From: Oscillospiraceae bacterium
GTDB lineage: Bacteria; Bacillota; Clostridia; Oscillospirales; Oscillospiraceae
Direction of reading: 5' to 3'
Length of the DNA stretch: 5,928 nt
Assembly (NCBI GenBank): GCA_009786775.1
Contig: WQRL01000128.1
Coordinates: 1-5,928 of the forward strand
Made by a program: the position numbers and the translations under genes. Of the stretch, positions 1-5,107 are shown piece by piece. Each line of letters begins with the position of its first letter. The first letter of the stretch is position 1. Under the pieces are notes generated by a model, which was given only the letters and a program-made list of their open reading frames with translations, was not told the origin of the DNA and made no database searches.

Positions 1-8
1 AATGACAT
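1..8 (-). other. Possible start of a further minus-strand gene, cut by the window edge
   Basis: Downstream of the acetyltransferase stop, the minus strand has a GGAGG (plus-strand cctcc at 20-24) followed after 11 nt by an ATG at 8-6. Only two codons are visible, so no product can be named. The spacing is a little long for a ribosome binding site. If real, this gene would be the next member of the same minus-strand cluster, about 60 nt after the acetyltransferase gene. Confidence 0.25.
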
Positions 9-69
9 TTTTATGTTTTCCTCCGTGCCTTTGTGATTATGGCTTGTGTCGCTTTACGGTATGTTATTT

Positions 70-594
70 TCATAAACGTCCTCCGCTGTATTCTTCTGCA
101 AGAATGGCATACCTCGCTTCGTCAATCCATTCCTTGTCCACTCGTGCCCAAAACGCCTTGATATGCAATGCTTCACGGCGCATACCATTTCGCTCCATCA
201 CACGGCATGAACCATAATTTGCGGCGGCGCATGGCGCAAATATACGCCGCAGTTTCAAATCTTCAAAACCATATCTAATCAATTCGCCGCCGAGTTCCGT
301 ACTATATCCGTGTTTCCAGTAATCTATGTGTAGAATCCAGCCGAGTTCCGCCGTATCATTGTCGCTGTCTGGATATATCCCGCAGCTTCCGATTACGCTT
401 TCAGTTTCTTTCAAAACAACGGCAAAATCCTTACCGGGTTTAACTGCCGATAAAAAATCTCGCGTATCTTCTTCGGTATTCGGCCCCCAAGCCATGTATC
501 GCGTATTATCGGGATTGCCCGCCCATGAATGTACTGCCCCAAAATCGTTAATGGTGAACGGGCGTAGTATCAGACGTTTTGCTTTTAATATCAT
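70..594 (-). CDS. GNAT-family N-acetyltransferase, RimJ/RimL type
   Basis: This 174-residue protein has the full length of a single-domain cytoplasmic GNAT enzyme, which moves an acetyl group from acetyl-CoA to an amine. The opening (LKAKRLILRPFTINDF, residues 3-18) is the usual first strand and helix of the RimJ/RimL branch (Acetyltransf_3). ELGWILHIDYWKHGYSTE (83-100) is the acetyl-CoA pyrophosphate-binding strand and loop, with K94-H95-G96-Y97 in place of the more common GKGYA. N126 to M138 (N..S..VMERNGM) is the second cofactor-contacting segment. The start is supported by AGGAGG (plus-strand cctcct, 604-609) 9 nt upstream of the ATG. That site overlaps the stop codon of the preceding DUF3788 gene, so the two are probably cotranscribed and translationally coupled. 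The substrate cannot be told from sequence: ribosomal-protein N-termini, small amines and antibiotics are all used by relatives. Confidence 0.9.
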   Translation of the reverse strand: MILKAKRLILRPFTINDFGAVHSWAGNPDNTRYMAWGPNTEEDTRDFLSAVKPGKDFAVVLKETESVIGSCGIYPDSDNDTAELGWILHIDYWKHGYSTELGGELIRYGFEDLKLRRIFAPCAAANYGSCRVMERNGMRREALHIKAFWARVDKEWIDEARYAILAEEYSGGRL

Positions 595-603
595 TGCTGC
601 TGT

Positions 604-609
604 CCTCCT
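604..609 (-). promoter_or_regulatory. Ribosome binding site of the acetyltransferase gene
   Basis: The minus strand reads AGGAGG, a perfect anti-16S match, 9 nt before the ATG at 594. It overlaps the end of the DUF3788 reading frame (stop TAG at 610-608), which favours coupled translation. Confidence 0.8.
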
Positions 610-1057
610 ATTTTGTTTTCGCTCTTATTTCAATCAGGCTCTTTACATCGCCGAGTACGGCTTTATCCCGCACTTCAATTCCGAGGTATTTTGCGCCGTG
701 TACGGCTTCGCTTTGCTCCCAAAGCCCTTTTATATAGTCCGCGCAGGACGGTATAAGCAGTTCTACTTCATCCATTTGCCGCACATTAACCGCCATGAGC
801 AGGAGCAGATAACCCTGTTTCGGATAGAGTGTACAAAGCGACTTGCCGCTCTTTTTATACTTGATGTTCCAACCTTTCCACATACCGCCGTCCATAGCGC
901 AACTACTGTATTCCACTTTAGGCTTGACCTTGTATGTCTGCCGTAAATGCTCGTCTAAATCGCCAAACAACGGTGTGTTGACGAACTCTTTAATTTCAAT
1001 CTCCGTAGGTTCGTTTTCACGGTCAAATAATTCGTTCCATTGTGATTTTCCCATCAT
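608..1057 (-). CDS. DUF3788 family protein
   Basis: This is a small soluble protein of 149 residues when read from the ATG at 1057. I recognise it as DUF3788 from W8, the PTEIEIKEFV stretch (17-26), the TYKVKPKVEYS segment (41-51), the central GWNIKYKKSGKSLCTLYP motif (62-79) and VNVRQMDEVELLIP (90-103). The family is common in Firmicutes and Bacteroidetes; I know of no established biochemical role, and no membrane segment or signal peptide is visible. The frame is open up to a GTG at 1072 (154 residues). I prefer the tandem ATG-ATG at 1057/1054 because a GGGG-containing purine tract lies about 7 nt upstream and family members begin near the W-x-x-F motif. It is followed after 13 nt by the acetyltransferase gene and preceded after about 40 nt by the remnant gene, suggesting one transcript. 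With its leading gene truncated by the IS, the promoter of this cluster may be lost or replaced. Confidence 0.85.
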   Translation of the reverse strand: MMGKSQWNELFDRENEPTEIEIKEFVNTPLFGDLDEHLRQTYKVKPKVEYSSCAMDGGMWKGWNIKYKKSGKSLCTLYPKQGYLLLLMAVNVRQMDEVELLIPSCADYIKGLWEQSEAVHGAKYLGIEVRDKAVLGDVKSLIEIRAKTK

Positions 1058-1414
1058 CCAAACACCCCACACGCCGCGACAATCCGCAGCATTTCTTCAT
1101 CAATTGCCTTCCAGACAGTCTACATACAAGTAACACTCACATATTGAATCTAGCACGCTTTCCTTTATGGAGCCTAAAAACTGCTTCTTATTGTGCACAC
1201 AATCTAAATCTTGATAGTCACTGCTGTACCATAACACCAAGCTATCGCTTAAATCGAAGAGACTTGACAGTAATAAGTACAATCCTGTGGCTTCAAATGG
1301 TTGCTCTACAATTTGCCTTTGAGCCTGAGTAAGAATATCCTCTATATTACTCACTATCCATACATCATACAGCATGTCACATTTAAACACCTCTTTTGCA
1401 ACATTGGTGTAGCC

Positions 1415-1425
1415 ATGAGCAAAAC
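1415..1425 (+). repeat. Left terminal inverted repeat of the IS (provisional)
   Basis: ATGAGCAAAAC matches the complement of 2954-2964 at 11 of 11 positions. The left copy is also the start of a tiny palindrome, ATGAG-caaaa-CTCAT (1415-1429). Confidence 0.55.
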
Positions 1426-1492
1426 TCATTAAGTTCAGTATTAACAATGCTTTGCGGTCATGGGAATTTGCGTTAGTCACTATTGAATAATA

Positions 1493-1521
1493 TAGAAACG
1501 GCCATCTCCTAATGATATAAT
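1493..1521 (+). promoter_or_regulatory. Transposase promoter with extended -10
   Basis: A perfect extended -10, TGATATAAT (1513-1521), lies 17 nt downstream of TAGAAA (1493-1498), which matches 4 of 6 positions of the -35 consensus. The predicted transcript starts near 1527-1529, about 23 nt before the transposase ATG. It therefore excludes the left arm of the inverted repeat at 1500-1510, which lies in the promoter spacer. Confidence 0.6.
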
Positions 1522-1556
1522 ATTGTTGCGTCAAACCACACCGAAAGGAGATGGCC
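1500..1556 (+). promoter_or_regulatory. Inverted repeat able to sequester the transposase ribosome binding site and start codon
   Basis: GGCCATCTCCT (1500-1510) is the exact complement of AGGAGATGGCC (1546-1556), giving an 11-bp stem with a 35-nt loop. The right arm contains most of the ribosome binding site (AAAGGAG, 1544-1550) and the ATG at 1551. RNA that starts upstream of the element would fold both arms together and hide the start. RNA from the internal promoter lacks the left arm. This is the geometry known from IS10 and IS50, where it blocks transposase synthesis from read-through transcripts. The function here is inferred from geometry. Confidence 0.65.
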
Positions 1557-2825
1557 ATTATCTATCGACAAGAAATTATTAAGGACATAAACCTGTTTGT
1601 CTCGCAGCCCAAAGCAAAGTTCTACGATGGGTTGTTTTTGCACTTGGATCTAAGCCCTGTAAGCGGGTCTCACGCTAAGACCGGAAGAAAATCTCAGAAA
1701 GAAGCTTTGTTCTGCTCATTCATTGTCATGAAATGCGAAGGATTTTCGCAGATTACAGACCTTCATGACTATTTGAACAACAATTTGTTGATTGCTCACT
1801 ACTGCGGATTCAATATTATGAAATCGTTGCCGTCCTATTGGACATTTGAGCGTTTCATACGTAATATGGATAACCAAGTGCTCAAAGACGTCATGGAGAA
1901 GCAGGTAACCAAGTTGGCAAAGCTAGGGATTATAGACTCATCCTTCATCGGACTGGATTCAACGCCGGTGGCGGCGAACACTTCGCACAACAATCCAAAG
2001 TCATTCAGAAAAAACAAATTCAAGAAAGACAATCAGCCAAAGGCGGACAAGGATTGCAGGCTAGGCGTTCATACAGCCTCAAATCAGCACAGCGAGAAAA
2101 ACTACGAATTCTACTGGGGTTACAAGAATCACGTGCTAGTCGATTGCATAACGGGGCTACCTATCTATGAGCTTACGACTACCGCTGAGGTTGCCGACAG
2201 CACAGTCGCCCTGGATATTTTGGCAAAGACAAATGAGTTTCTGCCCGTCAGGGAGTGCAGTTTTATTGGGGACAAGGGATATGATGTTAAGGACATTTAC
2301 AATACGGTGAAAAATGATTACGGGGGCGAGTGTTTCATCCCGATAAACCCCAGAGGGACGAAAGACCATAAAAAGCTTCCTATTGGCAATCCTATTTGCG
2401 ATGCAGGGCTTGCAATGCATAGGGACGGAAAGTTTTCTGAGAAAGGGAAAACAAGGCAAAAGTTTTGCTGTCCATATAAGCGTACCAGTATTAAAAACGA
2501 TTGCCCTATTGATCACAAGGCTTTCAAGAAAGGCAAAAACACAGGTTGCACGAAATACATTACTATTCCTGACGACTACAGGCTTTCCATTAACAGGGAT
2601 ACGATTGAGTTCAAGTCAGTTTACTCTCTTAGAACCGAGTGTGAGCGCTACAACTCCAGATTCAAAAGTGCAGGTCAAGAGCGTCTTTGGGTAAGAAACG
2701 GAAAATCAGCAGAAAACCTTAACTCCATCGCACACATTTCTCTACTTGCCATCGCTATCGCTGCTGTTGTCACTAAAAACAATAATTCTTACAGGTGCAT
2801 TAAATCTCTTAAACGGGTAGCGTAA
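1551..2825 (+). CDS. DDE transposase with IS4-type Y-R-E-K signature
   Basis: This 424-residue protein cuts and joins IS ends with an RNase H-fold catalytic core (DDE_Tnp_1-like). The likely catalytic acids are D136 in GLDSTPVA, D241 in IGDKGYD, and E365 within Y358-x2-R361-x3-E365-x6-K372, exactly the IS4-family Y(2)R(3)E(6)K spacing. YWGYKNHVLVD (188-198) is the usual strand between the first two acids. Between D241 and E365 lies a cysteine-bearing insert (C283, C306, C307, C318, C333) of the kind seen in relatives with a possible metal-binding ribbon. The N-terminal 100 residues, including TGRKSQKEALFCSFIV, are the DNA-binding part. The frame is intact and full length, so the enzyme may be active. 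The start is odd: AAGGAG directly abuts the ATG with no spacer, and no other ATG, GTG or TTG is close. It could alternatively begin at ATT 1557. IS5/IS1182-group membership is not excluded. Confidence 0.92.
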   Translation: MAIIYRQEIIKDINLFVSQPKAKFYDGLFLHLDLSPVSGSHAKTGRKSQKEALFCSFIVMKCEGFSQITDLHDYLNNNLLIAHYCGFNIMKSLPSYWTFERFIRNMDNQVLKDVMEKQVTKLAKLGIIDSSFIGLDSTPVAANTSHNNPKSFRKNKFKKDNQPKADKDCRLGVHTASNQHSEKNYEFYWGYKNHVLVDCITGLPIYELTTTAEVADSTVALDILAKTNEFLPVRECSFIGDKGYDVKDIYNTVKNDYGGECFIPINPRGTKDHKKLPIGNPICDAGLAMHRDGKFSEKGKTRQKFCCPYKRTSIKNDCPIDHKAFKKGKNTGCTKYITIPDDYRLSINRDTIEFKSVYSLRTECERYNSRFKSAGQERLWVRNGKSAENLNSIAHISLLAIAIAAVVTKNNNSYRCIKSLKRVA

Positions 2826-2845
2826 ATTTCAGATTACTGTATTTG

Positions 2846-2887
2846 AAAAACGCATAACAGCAAGGTTTGTTTGCTGACCGCATTTTT
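2846..2887 (+). terminator. Probable intrinsic terminator after the transposase gene
   Basis: Twenty nt after the transposase stop, a run of five A (2846-2850) leads into a stem of CAGCAA (2858-2863) with TTGCTG (2871-2876) and a 7-nt loop, followed by TTTTT at 2883-2887. The A-run and T-run plus an internal GC pair can extend the stem with mismatches. The terminator would work in either direction and would shield the hydrogenase region from transposase transcription. The six unpaired bases between stem and T-run weaken the call. Confidence 0.45.
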
Positions 2888-2953
2888 CGGGGTAATAACG
2901 ATTTATAATGCTTCAATTTTTCAAAATCTTGCGCTAACACTATTTCCTGTCCT

Positions 2954-2964
2954 GTTTTGCTCAT
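2954..2964 (-). repeat. Right terminal inverted repeat of the IS (provisional)
   Basis: GTTTTGCTCAT is the exact complement of the left repeat at 1415-1425. It lies 129 nt past the transposase stop codon, mirroring the left margin. Confidence 0.55.
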
Positions 2965-3073
2965 CTCTAATAAAATAAATTCATGCCCCTACATATTACA
3001 TTGGCATCTTGTGTAAGTCAACAAATATATGTGTTTTCCAGTTGCGCCCCCGCAATCCCGGTTACTAGATAAA

Positions 3074-3091
3074 CCAGCCGCCCCAGCCGCC
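3074..3091. repeat. Tandem 9-bp repeat
   Basis: CCAGCCGCC occurs twice head to tail (3074-3082 and 3083-3091), immediately beside the outer arm of the inverted repeat structure. On the minus strand it would encode GGW-GGW in one frame, but that frame ends three codons later. Confidence 0.7.
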
Positions 3092-3183
3092 GGACATGGG
3101 GCCGTGCCTTTGATTCCTTCGGTCAGCTTAGTGACAGCAGCCGGAATTCCCACAGAAATCAAAGGCTGCACACTCTGTCCGGC
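3089..3183. repeat. Nested inverted repeats forming a long potential hairpin
   Basis: The outer arms GCCGGACA (3089-3096) and TGTCCGGC (3176-3183) pair over 8 bp. After a symmetric 9-nt internal loop on each side, the inner arms GCCTTTGATT (3106-3115) and AATCAAAGGC (3157-3166) pair over 10 bp. The loop contains a small GTCA/TGAC hairpin (3122-3125 with 3132-3135) and the palindrome GGAATTCC (3143-3150). No T-run follows, so it is not a standard terminator. It ends about 120 nt upstream of the hydrogenase promoter, so it is not in that transcript. It could be a small RNA, a protein-binding site, or the remnant of a mobile repeat. Confidence 0.6.
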
Positions 3184-3303
3184 AATCCTGCGAAAATCAA
3201 CCAGCCCCTGCTGCTTCAATTCACACTTTTTTTACTTGTTTTAGCCTTTCGCGCTCAAAATTTGTAAATTGATTCGTTTGTCCTCAAAACGGCGTTTCGT
3301 TTG

Positions 3304-3332
3304 TTGACATAAGTTGTGCATAACGGTATAAT
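3304..3332 (+). promoter_or_regulatory. Consensus sigma-A promoter of the hydrogenase-phosphatase operon
   Basis: TTGACA (3304-3309) and TATAAT (3327-3332) are separated by exactly 17 nt, a perfect match to the housekeeping consensus. Transcription should start near 3338-3340, giving a leader of about 90 nt. A promoter this strong argues that the operon is expressed constitutively or controlled by a repressor rather than needing an activator. Confidence 0.85.
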
Positions 3333-3335
3333 AAA

Positions 3336-3380
3336 CGCTGCAATTTTCCTGTAAATTTTGACAAAATAAACAGTGCAGCG
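3336..3380 (+). promoter_or_regulatory. 5' leader hairpin of the hydrogenase mRNA
   Basis: CGCTGCA (3336-3342) pairs with TGCAGCG (3374-3380) over 7 bp around a 31-nt AT-rich loop. The left arm lies at the predicted start of transcription, so whether it is wholly in the RNA depends on the exact start site. It could stabilise the 5' end of the message. It does not cover the ribosome binding site, and no known riboswitch class was recognised. Confidence 0.4.
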
Positions 3381-3415
3381 CAACGGCACACGGAAGTAAA
3401 TGTAAACTAATTTAT

Positions 3416-3421
3416 GAGGTG
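3416..3421 (+). promoter_or_regulatory. Ribosome binding site that fixes a TTG start
   Basis: GAGGTG lies 6 nt before TTG at 3428. The alternative in-frame GTG (3419) lies inside this site and so cannot use it. The nearby ATG at 3414 is in another frame and ends after five codons, with a TGA overlapping the TTG. Confidence 0.7.
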
Positions 3422-3427
3422 CTTGCT

Positions 3428-5107
3428 TTGAACGAATGTTTGAAAGTCAAAAAGAACAACTGCAAAAACTGCTATAAATGCATACGTAACTGTCCCGTAA
3501 AAGCCATAAGTTTCGGCTCAAATCAAGCCAATATCGTACAAGATGAATGCATCCTGTGCGGTCGTTGTTTTGTCTGCTGTCCGCAGCAGGCCAAAGTTGT
3601 GCGCGACGACTTACCCATTGCCAAGAACCTTCTGCAAGGGCCTGAGCCCGTTTACGCCAGCATCGCCCCTTCATTTGCAGCTAACTACCCGGGGGTGAGC
3701 ATAGCTTCAATGACCAGTGCCCTGCTCAAACTTGGATTTACCGCAGTAGAGGAGACCGCCGCCGGTGCGACTATCGTAAAAACGCACTACAACCAAATGC
3801 TAAACTCCGGAGAGCATCCGATTTTAATATCTTCCTGCTGTCACACCGTCAACATGTTAATACAGCGCTATTACCCCGGAGCACTGCCATATTTGGCCAA
3901 AATCCACTCCCCTATGCAGGCTCATGCATGCGCAATAAAAAAGCAGCACCCCGGCGCAAAGGTTGTTTTCATCGGCCCTTGTATCTCTAAGAAGGACGAG
4001 GCCGGACAGTATCCCGGCATAGTGGACTGCGTTATAACATTTGAGGGTTTTTCAAAATGGCTCAATCAGGAAAATCTTGACCTCTTCAAAGACAGCTCTG
4101 CAAAACCGGGCGGTAAGGCCAGGCTCTTCCCCATCGCCGGCGGCATCATCAGGAGCATGAAGCCAAATAACGAAAATTACCACCACCTAACCGTAGACGG
4201 CATGGATCGCTGCATAAGTGCATTAAAAGATATTTCCGAAGGCAAAATCACAGACCGCTGCTTCATCGAAATGTCCGCCTGCGAAGGCAGTTGCATCGGC
4301 GGCCCAGCCATGGGCACCGCTCAGAGTTTCCCCATAAGAAGCAGCTTGGACATAGAAAAACAGGCAGGAAACTTTGACTTTGAAGTAGAGATGCCTGACC
4401 CTGAAAGCCTTAGCAAACCCATTTCACCGCAGGCCGTCACCGTCCCTCAAATAGGCACAAAGGAACTTGAAAACGCCCTTTTGAGAATCGGCAAATCCAA
4501 GCACTCAGATGAGCTCAACTGTGGAAGCTGCGGCTATGACACCTGCCGTGAAAAGGCCGCCACAATAATAGTAGGCAAGTCAGATGAAACCATGTGCATG
4601 CCCTTTCTCATGGACAGGGCGCAGAGTTTCAGCGACATAATTATAAGCAACACCCTCAGCGGCGTGATGGTCTTAAGCGAGAAGCTGGAGATTCAGGAAT
4701 TCAATGCCTCGGCCGCTAGAATTTTCGGTCTTGAGGACCGGAGCGGGGTCATAAATAAGCCCGTATCCTTCATTTTGGAGCCTGACCCCTTCCTTCAGGT
4801 TTTGGAAACCAAGGAAAACATAATCGACCAGAAGGTGTTCCTTCCCGGCCCGGACCGCTATATCGCACTCACAGTAATCCCGGATGTGAGTTTCCGCGTT
4901 ATCATAGCCATTATGCGCGATATAACAGATAGTGAAACGGCCCGTGAACTCAAAGAGGCTCAAGACCGCGCAACTATTGAAGTCACAGATAAAGTCATTG
5001 AAAAACAGATGGCCACAGTACAGGTTATCGCCTCACTTCTGGGTGAAACTACCGCAGAAACCAAGATCGCCCTGACTAAACTCAAGGAGACTCTGCGAAA
5101 TGGATAA
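3428..5107 (+). CDS. [FeFe]-hydrogenase-like protein with PAS domain, putative sensory group C3
   Basis: This is a 559-residue cytoplasmic protein (562 from GTG 3419). Domain order: two ferredoxin [4Fe-4S] motifs (C12, C15, C18, C22 and C41, C44, C47, C51); the H-cluster domain (about 74-330); a further Fe-S motif, C365-x2-C368-x4-C373-x16-C390; a PAS domain (about 402-505); and a C-terminal helix, possibly coiled coil (503-559). Ligands of the H-cluster [4Fe-4S] are C138 (SSCCHTVN), C185 (GPCISKKDE), and C285 and C289 (EMSACEGSC). C137, at the proton-transfer cysteine position of catalytic hydrogenases, is kept. The two methionines flanking the cluster there are replaced by G183 and S283. 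The PAS domain and the overlapping phosphatase gene match phosphatase-linked sensory [FeFe] hydrogenases, so the likely job is sensing H2 or redox state. A catalytic, Hfs-like role is the alternative. No NADH-dehydrogenase-type domains are fused to it. Hydrogenase homology is certain; the sensory role is inferred. Confidence 0.93.
   Translation: MNECLKVKKNNCKNCYKCIRNCPVKAISFGSNQANIVQDECILCGRCFVCCPQQAKVVRDDLPIAKNLLQGPEPVYASIAPSFAANYPGVSIASMTSALLKLGFTAVEETAAGATIVKTHYNQMLNSGEHPILISSCCHTVNMLIQRYYPGALPYLAKIHSPMQAHACAIKKQHPGAKVVFIGPCISKKDEAGQYPGIVDCVITFEGFSKWLNQENLDLFKDSSAKPGGKARLFPIAGGIIRSMKPNNENYHHLTVDGMDRCISALKDISEGKITDRCFIEMSACEGSCIGGPAMGTAQSFPIRSSLDIEKQAGNFDFEVEMPDPESLSKPISPQAVTVPQIGTKELENALLRIGKSKHSDELNCGSCGYDTCREKAATIIVGKSDETMCMPFLMDRAQSFSDIIISNTLSGVMVLSEKLEIQEFNASAARIFGLEDRSGVINKPVSFILEPDPFLQVLETKENIIDQKVFLPGPDRYIALTVIPDVSFRVIIAIMRDITDSETARELKEAQDRATIEVTDKVIEKQMATVQVIASLLGETTAETKIALTKLKETLRNG
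5084..5089 (+). promoter_or_regulatory. Ribosome binding site of the phosphatase gene
   Basis: AAGGAG lies inside the hydrogenase 3' end, 10 nt before the ATG at 5100. The two frames overlap by 8 nt, pointing to translational coupling and a fixed product ratio. Confidence 0.75.

Larger units (their letters stand above)
1100..1558 (-). pseudogene. Unrecognised minus-strand gene, 5' end apparently replaced by the insertion sequence
   Basis: The open frame gives 152 codons, but it seems to be a hybrid. Codons from the ATG at 1558 to about 1415 run backwards through the transposase start, its promoter and the IS left end, and there is no ribosome binding site before that ATG. From about 1414 to the stop at 1100 (roughly 104 codons, starting near GYTNVAKEVF) the sequence reads like a genuine protein: acidic and mixed, with YDVWIVSNIEDILTQAQ, a leucine-rich LYLLLSSLFDLSDSLVLWYS helix, and a cysteine-containing end, ECYLYVDCLEGN. 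I do not recognise the family. Its AT-richness and size would suit a small accessory or immunity-type protein, but that is a guess. The simplest reading is a gene whose first part was removed or displaced by IS insertion. An alternative is a functional shorter protein starting inside the frame at the Met codon of NLMSFAHGY (about 1427), although that is still IS-derived sequence. Confidence 0.5.
1415..2964 (+). mobile_element. Insertion sequence, IS4/IS5-like DDE class, about 1.55 kb
   Basis: One intact transposase gene (1551-2825) is flanked by nearly equal non-coding margins of 136 and 139 nt, each ending in an 11-bp perfect inverted repeat, ATGAGCAAAAC at 1415-1425 and its complement at 2954-2964. 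A weaker match continues inward (CAGTATTAAC on the left against TAGTGTTAGC on the right, with a 1-nt offset). About 1.55 kb suits a 424-residue transposase. A clear target-site duplication is not visible: the flanks share at most AT, which is also part of the repeat. The exact termini are therefore provisional. A rival boundary pair uses TGTAG...CATGA (left from 1408, right to 2993), but it needs a 2-nt gap. The element appears to interrupt a minus-strand gene at its left junction. I cannot assign a named IS. Confidence 0.65.
2965..3303. other. Intergenic region between the IS and the hydrogenase promoter, no convincing gene
   Basis: AT-rich sequence surrounds a GC-rich core at about 3045-3215. 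Both strands of the core are open for about 70 codons (minus-strand 3219-2989; plus-strand 3029-3244), but neither has a ribosome binding site and neither product is recognisable. The minus-strand frame (TTG at 3219) reads somewhat protein-like, with GIPAAVTKLTEGIKG, so a decayed gene is possible. The core holds the nested inverted repeats listed separately. Nothing else was seen. Confidence 0.5.

Noticed and set aside
326..946. Long plus-strand open frame of 206 codons
   Set aside because: It lies antisense to the DUF3788 and acetyltransferase genes, which have clear family motifs and ribosome binding sites.
843..1332. Two plus-strand frames of 96 codons
   Set aside because: Antisense to the DUF3788 gene and the gene remnant; cysteine/histidine-rich translations without family resemblance or initiation signals.
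1505..1545. Outward minus-strand promoter in the IS left end driving the interrupted cluster
   Set aside because: A TTGACG hexamer is present on the minus strand, but no acceptable -10 lies 16-18 nt downstream of it.
2157..2516. Minus-strand frame inside the transposase gene
   Set aside because: Shadow of the transposase coding sequence; no supporting signals.
1401..3004. Direct repeat ACATTGG (1401-1407 and 2998-3004) as target-site duplication of the IS
   Set aside because: Neither copy abuts the best terminal inverted repeats (7 nt away on the left, 33 nt on the right), and a 7-mer match over these distances is likely by chance.
2989..3219. Minus-strand frame of 76 codons in the intergenic region
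   Set aside because: It starts with TTG and has no ribosome binding site, and its openness follows from the GC-rich palindrome. No recognisable family, although a decayed gene cannot be excluded.
3029..3244. Plus-strand frame of 71 codons in the same place
   Set aside because: No ribosome binding site, proline- and cysteine-rich low-quality sequence, and overlap with the inverted repeat structure.
3297..3326. Rex- or FNR-type operator near the hydrogenase -35
   Set aside because: TTGTTGACAT resembles one Rex half-site, but the second half-site (TTAACAA-like) is absent. TTGAT at 3269-3273 lacks its ATCAA partner.
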